Below, piece after piece: positions 1-7,971 of a stretch of DNA of 64,000 bases (position 1 is its first letter; every line of letters begins with the position of its first letter). A model generated the notes under the pieces. That model saw only the letters and a program-made list of their open reading frames with translations. It was not told the origin of the DNA and ran no database searches. The position numbers were made by a program, and so were the translations under genes. Source of the DNA: Nonomuraea montanisoli (GTDB lineage Bacteria; Actinomycetota; Actinomycetes; Streptosporangiales; Streptosporangiaceae); contig NZ_JABWGN010000008.1 of NCBI RefSeq assembly GCF_013363975.1, positions 1 through 64,000 on the forward strand, given 5' to 3'.

Positions 1-211
1 CCGCGGTGCGGTGCGGGGTCGTATGGGGCCGGCTGGAGCGGTCGTGCAAGCCCGCTTCGCCATGGTCGCGCCATCGACGTACCCACTTGTAGGCCGTGGG
101 CCGGGAGATGCCCATCTCGGCGGCCACATGCGCGACCGGGCGGCCGGACAGGACGCGGTGAACGAGCAGACGGCGACCATGAACGGTCAGCCGGGCGTTA
201 CGGTGGGACAC
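1..211 (-). CDS. IS481-family transposase, N-terminal part (partial)
   Basis: Reading leftward from a GTG at 209-211, preceded by GGAGG about 6 bases upstream, the frame encodes VSHRNARLTVHGRRLLVHRV followed by a helix-turn-helix, with MGISRPTAYKWVRRWR and then LHDRSSRP. This is the typical N-terminal HTH of IS481 transposases, which bind the inverted repeats; the DDE catalytic domain lies beyond the window. The gene runs off the left edge, so whether it is intact is unknown. The rightward frame over the same bases has no recognisable content. Confidence 0.85.
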   Translation of the reverse strand, partial: MSHRNARLTVHGRRLLVHRVLSGRPVAHVAAEMGISRPTAYKWVRRWRDHGEAGLHDRSSRPHTTPHRTA

Positions 212-308
212 GAGGCCTCCGTGTGTGCTGCAGATTCGACACCTACACCACACCGGAGGCCTCTCCTATGATCAACCCCCACTGTTAACAACGCCCGTGG
301 TCAATACA
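1..308 (-). mobile_element. IS481-family insertion sequence, one end (truncated by window edge)
   Basis: The element contains the 5' part of an IS481-type transposase reading leftward. Its outer end appears to be the TGTATTGACC... sequence read leftward from about position 308, since IS481 ends begin with TGT. Directly outside lies gCTAGc (309-314), which matches the NCTAGN target known for IS481, so CTAG at 310-313 is probably the target site or its duplicate. The other end and the second CTAG copy are outside the window. Boundaries are inferred from motif position only. Confidence 0.7.
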
Positions 309-309
309 G

Positions 310-969
310 CTAGCCGCCGATGCGGTAGCCGACTCCCGGCATCGTCGCGATGACCGGCGGGTCGCCGAGCTTGCGCCGCAGCCGGCCCACCGTCACCGCG
401 ACGGTGTTGGTGAACGGGTCGGCGTACTCGTCCCAGACCTTCTCGAGCAGGGTCTCGGCGCTCAGGAAACCCGGGCTGGCCCGCAGCAGCGCCTCCAGCA
501 GGGCGAACTCCTTGACCGAGAGGCCGAGCCGCCGTCCGTCGCGGACGACGGTCCGGCGTACCGGGTCCAGCTCGATCCCGGCCGCGCGCAGCGTCCGCGG
601 CCGCGCGTCCGGCTTGCGGCGGGCCAGCGCCCGGATGCGCAGGACGAGCTCCGGGAAGTGGAACGGCTTGGCGAGATAGTCGTCGGCGCCGAGGGTCAGA
701 CCGCTGACCCGGTCGCCGGGCGCGCTCGCCGCGGTCAGCATCAGCACCATGGGCCGGTGCGCGCGCTCGGTGATCATCTGGCAGAGCGTGTCGCCGTGGA
801 GGCCGGGCAGGTCACGGTCCAGGACCACCACGTCGTGCGCGGCGAGGTCGAGCTTGGCCGCGGCGGCCAGCCCGTCGTACGCGAGGTCGACGGCCATCCC
901 CTGGTCGCGCAGACCTTCGGCCACGACCTCGGCCAGGGCGTGGTCGTCCTCGACGACGAGGATCCTCAT
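310..969 (-). CDS. OmpR-family response regulator
   Basis: The 219-residue protein has a receiver domain (about 1-115) with acidic residues D8/D9, phospho-acceptor D51 in VVLDRDLPG, and conserved K101 in LAKPF. A C-terminal winged-helix domain of the OmpR/PhoB type follows (about 125-219; LSVKEFALLEALLRA, TVGRLRRKLGD, PGVGYRIGG). The ATG at 967-969 overlaps the TGA of the histidine kinase by 4 bases (ATGA), so kinase and regulator are co-translated as one two-component system. Its stop codon overlaps the CTAG next to the IS481-type element, so the insertion left the protein intact but probably removed the native downstream sequence. Confidence 0.9.
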   Translation of the reverse strand: MRILVVEDDHALAEVVAEGLRDQGMAVDLAYDGLAAAAKLDLAAHDVVVLDRDLPGLHGDTLCQMITERAHRPMVLMLTAASAPGDRVSGLTLGADDYLAKPFHFPELVLRIRALARRKPDARPRTLRAAGIELDPVRRTVVRDGRRLGLSVKEFALLEALLRASPGFLSAETLLEKVWDEYADPFTNTVAVTVGRLRRKLGDPPVIATMPGVGYRIGG

Positions 970-2279
970 GCCGCGACCGCCGCGTCGCTCGCCGGGGGAA
1001 GAGCGACCGACACGCGCAGGCCGCCCTCCGGCCGGGCGAGCAGGGCGAGCCGGCCGCCGTGGGCGGCGGCGACGGCGGCCACGATCGACAGGCCGAGGCC
1101 CGAGGAGCCGGTGCGCCCGCCGCCCAGGCCGGGGGAGCCGGCGCGCTCGTCCGCGAGGCCCGAGGAGCCGGTGCGCCCGCCGCCCAGGCCGGGGGAGCCG
1201 GCGCGCTCGTCCGCGAGGCCCGAGGAACCGGTGCGCCCGCCGCCGGGGCCCGGGAAGCCGGTGCGCTCGCCGCCGAGTCGTTCGAAGGGCCGCGCCAGCC
1301 GGTCCACCTCCCGCTGGTCGAGGATCCGCCCGCCGGTCTCGACGACCAGCACCGTCTCCTCGTCGCCGGCGGATCCGCTGATCCCGATCCATCCGCCGTC
1401 CTCGTTGTGCGTCACGGCGTTGTCGACGACGTTGCCGACCAGCCGCGCCAGCAGCGCCGGGCTGCCCTGCGTCGCCGTTCCCGGCGGGACGTCCACCGTC
1501 ACGCTCAGCCCCTTCCGCCGCGCGTCGGCGGACCGTTCACGCAGCGCCGCCCCGACGAGGTCGCCGAGATCGACCCGGGCGGCGTCGGCCAGCGCGCCGT
1601 GCTGCGCCCGCGCCAGGACGAGGAACCCGTCGAGCAGGTGATCGACCCGGTCGAGCTGCGTGCGCACCCGGTCGGCGAGCGCGACCGTCGAGGCGGCCGG
1701 GCCGGGCTTGGCGACCGCGACGTCCAGCGACGCGCGCATCGTCGCCAGCGGCGTACGCAGCTCATGAGAGGCGTTGGCGACGAAGCGGCGCTGCGCGGCG
1801 AACGACGTCTCCAGCCGTTCGAGCAGCTCGTCGATGGTGTCGGCGAGGTCCTTGACCTCGTCGGCTGGACCGGTGACGGCCAGCCGCCGGTCCAGGCTGT
1901 CGGCCGAGATGCGCCGCGTGGCGCTGGTGATGAGCCGCAGCGGCCGCAGGACACGCCTGGCCAGCACCCTGCCGAGCAGCAACGAGACGAGCGCCATCAC
2001 GACCAGCGCCAGCAGCGAGCCGGCCAGGAGCTGGCGGGACTGCTGCGCGTGCACCGCGGCCAGTTGCTCCTCCAGCACGTGGATGCGCTGCCGCGCCGCG
2101 ACGAGGCCGGCCTGGGCGGAGGGGCTCCCGGCCGGGGCGACGCTGCTCATCCGCCCGCCGGAGAGCATGAAGGTCAGGCCGAGCAGGCCGGCGCCGGACA
2201 GCAGGAACACGACGGCGTACAAGAGGGTGAACCGTACCCCCACGGTCCCGTTGCGCAGCCCGATCATGCCCTCCAGCAT
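966..2279 (-). CDS. Two-component sensor histidine kinase with repeat-expanded ATP lid
   Basis: Membrane sensor kinase, 437 residues. It has TM1 (about 17-40), a short extracytoplasmic part, TM2 (about 84-105), HAMP (LARRVLRPLRLI), and a HisKA domain with His172 in FVANASHELRTPL. The HATPase domain has an N box (LVGNVVDNAVTHN), an F box (RPFERLGGE) and a G2 box (SSGLGLSIV). Between F box and G2 box, where the flexible ATP lid sits, there is a roughly 45-residue insertion of 20-residue repeats (RTGSSGLADERAGSPGLGGG). This is unusual, because lids are normally short. Translation starts at 2279 or at an ATG 12 bases further in. It is followed, overlapping, by its response regulator. Confidence 0.9.
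   Translation of the reverse strand: MLEGMIGLRNGTVGVRFTLLYAVVFLLSGAGLLGLTFMLSGGRMSSVAPAGSPSAQAGLVAARQRIHVLEEQLAAVHAQQSRQLLAGSLLALVVMALVSLLLGRVLARRVLRPLRLITSATRRISADSLDRRLAVTGPADEVKDLADTIDELLERLETSFAAQRRFVANASHELRTPLATMRASLDVAVAKPGPAASTVALADRVRTQLDRVDHLLDGFLVLARAQHGALADAARVDLGDLVGAALRERSADARRKGLSVTVDVPPGTATQGSPALLARLVGNVVDNAVTHNEDGGWIGISGSAGDEETVLVVETGGRILDQREVDRLARPFERLGGERTGFPGPGGGRTGSSGLADERAGSPGLGGGRTGSSGLADERAGSPGLGGGRTGSSGLGLSIVAAVAAAHGGRLALLARPEGGLRVSVALPPASDAAVAA
1095..1274. repeat. 60-bp tandem repeat, 3 units, inside histidine kinase gene
   Basis: Units start at 1095, 1155 and 1215. The first two are nearly identical over 60 bases and the third is diverged. Because 60 is a multiple of three the kinase frame is kept. 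The repeat lengthens the ATP lid of the kinase. Confidence 0.9.
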
Positions 2280-2354
2280 GCCCTGCCGGACCTAACAGCG
2301 GCATGACGGCGCCGCTTCGGGCCGTGTCACCCGCCGATCCGTAGAACCGGTGGC

Positions 2355-3842
2355 ATGTCGACCACCCCACTCCTGCGCAGCGAATGGGCCGCCTTCCGCC
2401 GCCCGGCCCGCCTGATCGCCCTGGCGGCCGCGGCGCTCACCGTCATAGCGCTGGGCCTGCTGTCCGCCTCCGCCAACCGCTCCTCCTGCGACGGGCCCTG
2501 CCCGGCCGTCCCCGTCGCCGGGGACGGCTCGATCGTCAGCGACCGGTTCTGGTTCCTGCACCGCGACCTGGGCCGTCAGGGCTCCATCACGGTCCGCGTC
2601 ACGTCGATGACCGGGACGATCACCTATCCTCCGCCGGACCACGACCGGATCGTGCAAGGACTGGTGCCCTGGGCGAAGGCCGGGATCATCGTCAAGGACG
2701 GCGTGCGACAGGGCTCCCGGTACGCGGCGCTCATGATGACCGGCGGCCACGGCGTGCGCTTCCAGTACGACTACGAGCACGACGTCGCCGGGAGCGCGGG
2801 CGACGGCTCGCCGCGGTTCCCGCGCTGGCTGCGCCTGACCCGCTCCGGCGACCTGATCACCGGCGCCGAGTCGGCGGACGGCGAGCGGTGGCGCACCGTC
2901 GCGACGGCCCGGCTCGACGGGCTGCCGGACGCCGTGCAGGTGGGCCTGTTCGCCACCTCTCCCGGCGACCTCACCCTCCAGGAGATCGGCCTGGGCGGGA
3001 CGATCGAGCAGGTCCGGTTCACCCAGGCCGTCGGCGTCTTCGACCACGTCGCCGTCACCGGCGGCGCCACCGGCGGGTGGAAGAGCACCCCGGTCGGCGG
3101 CATGAACCACACCGACTGGGAGAAGCTCCACCACGCCTCGGGAGCCGTGGAGAAGGACGGCGTCATCACGGTCAGCGGCACCGGCGACATCGGGCCGCGC
3201 GGCGAGGACGGCGCGCGAACCGTCGAGACGACGCTGCCCGGCCTGGTGATCGGGCTGGTCGTCGTGCTCGTCGTCGCGGCCCGCCACGGCGCACGCACGG
3301 GACGCGCGGCGGCCTCCCGGCCGGTGGTCGCCGCCCGCGCCGCCGTCGTCGGGGCGGCCGCCTTCGTCACCGGCCTGGTCGCGGTCGGCGTCGCGCTCCC
3401 CGTGGGCACGGCGCTCCTCAAGGGCAACGGCATCCCGGTGTCGCCGCTGCCGGTGCCGGACGGAGCCCGGGTGGTCATCGGCATCGCGGTGGTGCTCGCG
3501 CTGTGCGCCGTCCTCACGTACGGGCTCGGCGTGTGGCTGCGCCGCGGCTGGGCGGCGATCCTCCTCGGGCTGTCGCTGGTCGCCCTGCCCTACGCCGTCG
3601 CGATGGTTCCGCTGCTGCCCGACGCGGTCGCCGAGTGGCTGCTTCGGCTCACCCCGGCCGCGGGCTTCGCCGTCCAGCAGACGATGGTGGAGTACCCGCA
3701 GGTGACCGCGCACTACGCGCCGTCGGCCGGGTACTTCCCGCTGCCGTGGTGGGCCGGGCTCGCCGTGCTCGGCGCGTACACGCTGATCGCGGTGCGGGCC
3801 GCCCTCGGCCGCGGGCCCGGCGCTGACACCGACTGGCGGTAG
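2355..3842 (+). CDS. Membrane protein: extracytoplasmic beta-sandwich domain plus C-terminal permease-like TM bundle
   Basis: 495 residues. The N terminus (MSTTPLLRSEWAAFRRP, then a TM helix at about 18-40) resembles ABC-2 type permease subunits of actinomycetes. A long extracytoplasmic region follows (about 50-285; FWFLHRDLGRQG, WAKAGIIVKDG, DGERWRTV), which resembles concanavalin-like DUF1349-type domains. Five C-terminal helices (about 290-490) end the protein. It may be the permease of an ABC-2 exporter whose substrate is unknown. However, no ATPase gene is adjacent, so this rests on architecture alone. It is divergent from the kinase gene. Confidence 0.55.
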   Translation: MSTTPLLRSEWAAFRRPARLIALAAAALTVIALGLLSASANRSSCDGPCPAVPVAGDGSIVSDRFWFLHRDLGRQGSITVRVTSMTGTITYPPPDHDRIVQGLVPWAKAGIIVKDGVRQGSRYAALMMTGGHGVRFQYDYEHDVAGSAGDGSPRFPRWLRLTRSGDLITGAESADGERWRTVATARLDGLPDAVQVGLFATSPGDLTLQEIGLGGTIEQVRFTQAVGVFDHVAVTGGATGGWKSTPVGGMNHTDWEKLHHASGAVEKDGVITVSGTGDIGPRGEDGARTVETTLPGLVIGLVVVLVVAARHGARTGRAAASRPVVAARAAVVGAAAFVTGLVAVGVALPVGTALLKGNGIPVSPLPVPDGARVVIGIAVVLALCAVLTYGLGVWLRRGWAAILLGLSLVALPYAVAMVPLLPDAVAEWLLRLTPAAGFAVQQTMVEYPQVTAHYAPSAGYFPLPWWAGLAVLGAYTLIAVRAALGRGPGADTDWR

Positions 3843-3853
3843 AGGAGGGGCCG

Positions 3854-4318
3854 CTATCTGGGACGCGGGTCCGCGGCGCGCTGGAGTCCGCCGCGGCGGA
3901 GGCGGTCCAGAGCCAGCCCGCCGAGGACCATGGCGATCAGCCCCACACCTATGGCCAGGAAGCCCCCGACTATGCCGTAGCCGGTGCCGGGACCTCCCTC
4001 GGCGGCGGCCACGACAAGCCCGCCGATGACCGCGCCGACCGTCCCCGCCGTCAGGGACGCGATCGCCCCCTTTCTCCCGGGGCCGCGGCCGATCCGGCCG
4101 GCGGAGCGGGCCAGGGCGAGCCCGCCGACGACCAGCCCGGCCAGCCCCAGGGCCATGCCCACCAGGGACCAGAGCCGCCCGGCGGTCAGGGCGTAGGCGC
4201 CGACGGGGGCCGGCTGGACCAGGGCGTGCGCGGCCGCCGGGGCGGCGAGCCCGACGGTTGCGAGCAGGGCGGCCGCGGCGGCCGCGGCGGCTAGGGCGAG
4301 CAGGTGACGGACGGGCAT
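3854..4318 (-). CDS. Small membrane protein (DUF6223-like)
   Basis: 154 residues starting at the ATG at 4316-4318, which has AAGGAG 8 bases upstream. It has an alanine-rich signal/TM segment (about 5-35, ending AAPAAAHA), then helices at about 48-68, 85-110 and 118-140, with Gly/Ala-rich loops. The overall form matches DUF6223 family membrane proteins of actinomycetes, whose function is not known. It lies convergent to the preceding membrane protein gene with only 11 bases between, and divergent from the NarL-type sensor gene. Confidence 0.6.
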   Translation of the reverse strand: MPVRHLLALAAAAAAAALLATVGLAAPAAAHALVQPAPVGAYALTAGRLWSLVGMALGLAGLVVGGLALARSAGRIGRGPGRKGAIASLTAGTVGAVIGGLVVAAAEGGPGTGYGIVGGFLAIGVGLIAMVLGGLALDRLRRGGLQRAADPRPR

Positions 4319-4550
4319 GAGGTGCTCCTTCTCCTCCGGCGACGTGTCCCCGATGACGGGACGTCGCCTGATCCTGTCCGCCGCGCCCACCGCCGGTCGT
4401 CCGCCGGACGTGGGTGATGCGCGCTGCCGCCGACGCCGCAGCCGTCTACCGTGGACGCCGCAGGAACCGCGCGGGTACCGCGAACGCGGTAGACGCCGGT
4501 CATCCCTGGAGGGGAGTCGCCCGCGCGAAGGTCCGGCTAGGGTGCCGCGC

Positions 4551-5678
4551 ATGAGCACAGCGCGCCCCGGTGTCCGGGCAGGTGTCGTCGACTGGGCGAT
4601 CGCCGCCGGCGTGGCGGCGGCGCTGCTGGTCACCGCACTGTCCGGGGAGCGCTCCGCCGCGTACGCCGGCGTGCTCGGCTACGCGCTGCTGACGGCCGGC
4701 GGGCTGGTGCTGGCCGCGCGCCGCCGGGCCCCGGTCGTGGTCCTGGCCGTCACCGGGCTGTGCGCGGTGGGCTACCAGGCGGCCGGGTTCGACGTGCCGG
4801 CCGTCGCGTACCTGTTCGCGGTGTACGCCGCCGTGCGGGCGGGACACCGCGCCGTCACGGTGGCCGCGAGCGTGGCCATGCTGGCCCTGCTGCCGCTCGC
4901 GGCCCTGGCCGCGGGCCTGCACGACACGGGCGAGGCGTTCGCGCGGGCGCGCGGCGCGCTGGAGCTGGCCTGGCTGGTCGCGGCCGGCGCCGCGGGGGAG
5001 GCGCTGCGGCAGGCCGAGCGGCGGGCGGAGGAGGCCGAGCGCACCAGGGAGGAGACCGCGCGGCATCGCGCCGACGAGGAACGGCTGCGCATCGCGCGGG
5101 AGCTGCACGACTCGCTCACCCACCAGATCTCCATCATCAAGGTGCAGGCCGAGGTCGCCGTTCACGTGGCCCGCAAGCGGGGTGAACAGGTGCCCGAGGC
5201 GCTGCTGGCGATCCAGGAGGCCGGCCGAGAGGCGACCCGGGAGCTGCGGGCGACGCTGGAGGCCCTGCGCGACGACGACCCGCCCCCGCCCCGGGGGCTC
5301 GACCAGGTCCCCGAACTGGTGGAACGGGCTCGGGCGGCCGGCCTCGACGCGACGCTGACGGTCGGGGGACGACGCCATGACGTGCCGGCCGCGGTGGACA
5401 GGACCGCTTACCGGATCGTCCAGGAGTCCCTGACCAACGTCGCCCGTCACGCCACCGCGGCGACGGCGTCGGTCCGGATCGACTACCGTCCCGACGCCCT
5501 CGCGGTACGGATCGACGACGACGGCGCGGCCACGCCGGACACGGCTCCGGTGCCCGGCGTCGGACTGCTCGGCATGCGCGAACGGGTCACGGCGCTCGGC
5601 GGTCGCCTACGGGCGGCGCCGCGCGAGGAGGGCGGGTTCACCGTCCAGGCCGAACTTCCCGTGGACGGCACGCCGTGA
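4551..5678 (+). CDS. NarL-type sensor histidine kinase (HisKA_3)
   Basis: 375 residues. Five or so N-terminal TM helices (about 12-145) form the sensor part, followed by a coiled-coil linker. A HisKA_3 dimerisation domain has phospho-acceptor His186 in RIARELHDSLTHQISI, and a HATPase_c domain follows (QESLTNVARHA N box; GVGLLGMRERV G box). The start at ATG 4551 is chosen because the kinase architecture begins there; the longer upstream frame covers the divergent promoter. Its GTGA overlap with the following response regulator makes a coupled two-component pair. Signal sensed is unknown. Confidence 0.9.
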   Translation: MSTARPGVRAGVVDWAIAAGVAAALLVTALSGERSAAYAGVLGYALLTAGGLVLAARRRAPVVVLAVTGLCAVGYQAAGFDVPAVAYLFAVYAAVRAGHRAVTVAASVAMLALLPLAALAAGLHDTGEAFARARGALELAWLVAAGAAGEALRQAERRAEEAERTREETARHRADEERLRIARELHDSLTHQISIIKVQAEVAVHVARKRGEQVPEALLAIQEAGREATRELRATLEALRDDDPPPPRGLDQVPELVERARAAGLDATLTVGGRRHDVPAAVDRTAYRIVQESLTNVARHATAATASVRIDYRPDALAVRIDDDGAATPDTAPVPGVGLLGMRERVTALGGRLRAAPREEGGFTVQAELPVDGTP

Positions 5679-6337
5679 TCCGGGTCCTCCTCGTCGACGA
5701 CCAGCCGCTCATCCGCAGCGGATTCCGCGTCCTCCTCGACCTGGAGGACGACATCGAGGTGGTGGCCGAGGCCGGCGACGGGGAGGAGGGCCTGGCCCTG
5801 GTCCGGGAGCACCGGCCCGACGTCGCGCTCGTCGACGTCCAGATGCCGGGCGTCGACGGCATCGAGACGACCCGGCGCATCGCCGCGGATCCAGGCCTGT
5901 CCGGGGTGCATGTCGTCATCCTCACCAACTACGGCCTGGACAGGTACGTCTACAACGCCCTGCGCGCCGGCGCGGCCGGTTTCCTCGTCAAGGACGTCGT
6001 GCCGGAGGACTTCCTGCACGCCGTACGCGTGGCCGCGCGGGGCGACGCCCTGCTCGCGCCGTCGATCACCCGCCGGCTGATCGACCGGTACGTCACCGAG
6101 CCCCTGCACACGGACGCCGGCGCCGGGCTGGAGGAGCTGACCGGCCGCGAGCGCGAGGCCGTCGCCCTGGTGGCGAAGGGCCTGTCCAACGACCAGATCG
6201 CCGCCCGCATGACGATCAGCTCCATGACCGCGAAGACCCACGTCAACCGGGCCATGGCCAAGCTCCGTGCCCGTGACCGCGCCCAGCTCGTGGTCCTCGC
6301 CTACGAGTGCGGCCTGGTGACCCCGCGCGGCTCCTGA
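5675..6337 (+). CDS. NarL/FixJ-family response regulator
   Basis: 220 residues, GTG start overlapping the kinase stop (GTGA). The receiver domain has D8/D9, phospho-acceptor D54 (ALVDVQMPG) and K106 (LVKDV). A LuxR-type HTH sits at about 150-210 (LTGREREAVALVAKGLSNDQ, followed by MTAKTHVNRAM). It is the partner of the upstream kinase and is expected to activate or repress genes on phosphorylation. The target is unknown; the divergent small membrane protein gene is one candidate. It ends 3 bases from the convergent TrmO-like gene. Confidence 0.92.
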   Translation: MIRVLLVDDQPLIRSGFRVLLDLEDDIEVVAEAGDGEEGLALVREHRPDVALVDVQMPGVDGIETTRRIAADPGLSGVHVVILTNYGLDRYVYNALRAGAAGFLVKDVVPEDFLHAVRVAARGDALLAPSITRRLIDRYVTEPLHTDAGAGLEELTGREREAVALVAKGLSNDQIAARMTISSMTAKTHVNRAMAKLRARDRAQLVVLAYECGLVTPRGS

Positions 6338-6340
6338 CGG

Positions 6341-6835
6341 TCAGAAGTACTCGGCCATCAGGCGGTCCACCCATGCGGGCTGCCGGACGGAGTCCGGCAG
6401 GAACTGGCGCATCACGGGTTTGATGTCGAGGACGGGGGTGCCGGTGACGGCGTCCAGGCCGCGTACCCGCAGTTCCCTCCCTTCCGCCGAGACGACCGCG
6501 CAGACGGTGCAGCCGATCCGGTTCGGCCGGCGTGGTCCCCGGTCGGCGAACACCCCGACCTCGGGGAGGTCGGCCCGGCCGCGCGGCCGCAGGAGGGGGC
6601 GGTAGTCGTCGCGTTCGGGGAGACGGTCGAAGGAGAAGACCACCTCGACGTGGGAGAAGCCGTCGAGGCCGGTGAGGCAGCGGTCGCCGAAGCGGGCTTC
6701 GACGAGGATGGTGCTCTCCACCTCGCCCCAGTGGTCGGTGTCCGCCGGGTCCGGGCGTTCGTTGTGGACCGTCCCGATCGCGGTCACGCCGATCGGCGGA
6801 CGGGCGGTGGGGGAGGGGTCCGGCGTCGTCGTCAT
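6341..6835 (-). CDS. TrmO/TsaA-like SAM-dependent tRNA methyltransferase domain protein
   Basis: 164 residues. The family motif set is visible: IGTVHNERPDPADTDHWGEV at the N terminus, LTGLDGFSHVEVVFSFDR, GPRRPNRIGCTV, and VLDIKPVMRQF near the C terminus. TrmO in E. coli N6-methylates t6A37 of tRNA-Thr; short single-domain actinomycete homologues may have other substrates. It is the last gene of a leftward run (MFS, monooxygenase, AhpD-like, this gene), 28 bases after the AhpD-like gene. Confidence 0.8.
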   Translation of the reverse strand: MTTTPDPSPTARPPIGVTAIGTVHNERPDPADTDHWGEVESTILVEARFGDRCLTGLDGFSHVEVVFSFDRLPERDDYRPLLRPRGRADLPEVGVFADRGPRRPNRIGCTVCAVVSAEGRELRVRGLDAVTGTPVLDIKPVMRQFLPDSVRQPAWVDRLMAEYF

Positions 6836-6863
6836 GGGGTTCGCTCCTGGGGTGCGCCGGTCG

Positions 6864-7874
6864 TCATCGGGTCGGGGCCGGGCTGGTGATGGCTTCCTCG
6901 ATCCGGTCCACCGCCGTCATGGCGCCGTAGCCGAGCAGGCGTACCAGGTCGGCGTCGGTAGCGCCGGTCGTGGCGCGCCACGCTGCGACGTCCGCCTCGG
7001 TGACGTCGTGCGGCGCGAGGGCGGCCAGGAGGGCGAGCCTGGCGGCGGGCCGGTCGGCCTCGGGCAGCCGGGCCAGCCGTTGCCTCAGCCACGGGCCGTG
7101 CGGCTGCGCGCCGGTGGCGGCGGGCTCGGCGACCGCGGCCCGGAGCAGGAGCCGGCTCTGCTCGCTCAGGAGCGTGGCGCCGGCGGCCGCCGCGCCGCGC
7201 AGGGCGGCGAACGCGGTCGCCATCGGCGTCTCGCCGGCCCAGAGGGGCGACGGCGCCGTCGGTATGCCGGCCAGCAGCGGCAGGCTGTCGCCGCGCCCGA
7301 GTTCCCGGTGGACGGTGCGGGTGTAGGCCAGGGCGCCGGCCCGGCGTACCGGCTGGGCTCGCTGCAGGTCGCCGGGGAGCAGCCGCTCGTCGGTGAGCGT
7401 GGAGAACATGCGGTTGACGAAGTGGGTCGACAGGGCCGTGCCGATGTACTCGGCGGCGAGCTCGGCCCGGAACGGCGGCGACGCCAGATCCGCCGGGTGG
7501 AGGGTGCGCGTGGCCTTCGCCCAGGTGACCAGCGCGGCCCGGTGCTGGTCGGCCGGGGTCCGGTCGTGGAGCAGGTCCTCGGCGAGCTGGTGCTCGCCGA
7601 GGGCGTGGATGAGGATGGTGTGGGCGTCGATGCAGAACCTGCACCCGTTGGCCAGTGACACGGCCACGGCCACGACTTCCTTGTCGGTGCGGGGCGCGAG
7701 TCCCGCCAGTTCCGACTCGCGCAGCACGGCCCAGGCGGCGGCATGGAGTTCCGGTGCGGGGGACAGCATCATGAGCGCGGCCTGCCCGAAGTCGGCCGTC
7801 GACTGGGCGTACACCTCGGCGACCCGGCCGCTGGCTGATCTCCTGGGCACGGGGCTGACGTGGCGGATGGACAT
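6864..7874 (-). CDS. Carboxymuconolactone decarboxylase / AhpD-like protein
   Basis: 336 residues with start at ATG 7872-7874, preceded by GGAGGTCACC. The AhpD-type redox motif is clear: NGCRFCIDAHTILIHALG (CxxC followed by His). It is longer than a minimal AhpD (about 175 residues); a second helical half (about 200-336) follows, without an obvious second CxxC. AhpD-like proteins reduce peroxides or peroxiredoxins, while others are decarboxylases of aromatic catabolism. It lies downstream of a flavin monooxygenase and an exporter, which suggests a role in detoxification or redox protection. Confidence 0.75.
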   Translation of the reverse strand: MSIRHVSPVPRRSASGRVAEVYAQSTADFGQAALMMLSPAPELHAAAWAVLRESELAGLAPRTDKEVVAVAVSLANGCRFCIDAHTILIHALGEHQLAEDLLHDRTPADQHRAALVTWAKATRTLHPADLASPPFRAELAAEYIGTALSTHFVNRMFSTLTDERLLPGDLQRAQPVRRAGALAYTRTVHRELGRGDSLPLLAGIPTAPSPLWAGETPMATAFAALRGAAAAGATLLSEQSRLLLRAAVAEPAATGAQPHGPWLRQRLARLPEADRPAARLALLAALAPHDVTEADVAAWRATTGATDADLVRLLGYGAMTAVDRIEEAITSPAPTR

Positions 7875-7911
7875 GGTGACCTCCAACGTGGATGAGGGGA
7901 TGACGGCGAGG

Positions 7912-7971
7912 GATGCGGAGGCTCGCTCGGGAGCCGCGGGCGATGCGGAGGCTCGTTCAGGAGCCGCGGGC
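7912..7971. repeat. 30-bp direct repeat, 2 copies, across the monooxygenase stop codon
   Basis: Copies at 7912-7941 and 7942-7971 differ at only a few bases. The stop codon of the flavin monooxygenase (7957-7959) lies inside the second copy, so the downstream copy looks like a duplication of the gene's own 3' end. Confidence 0.85.
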
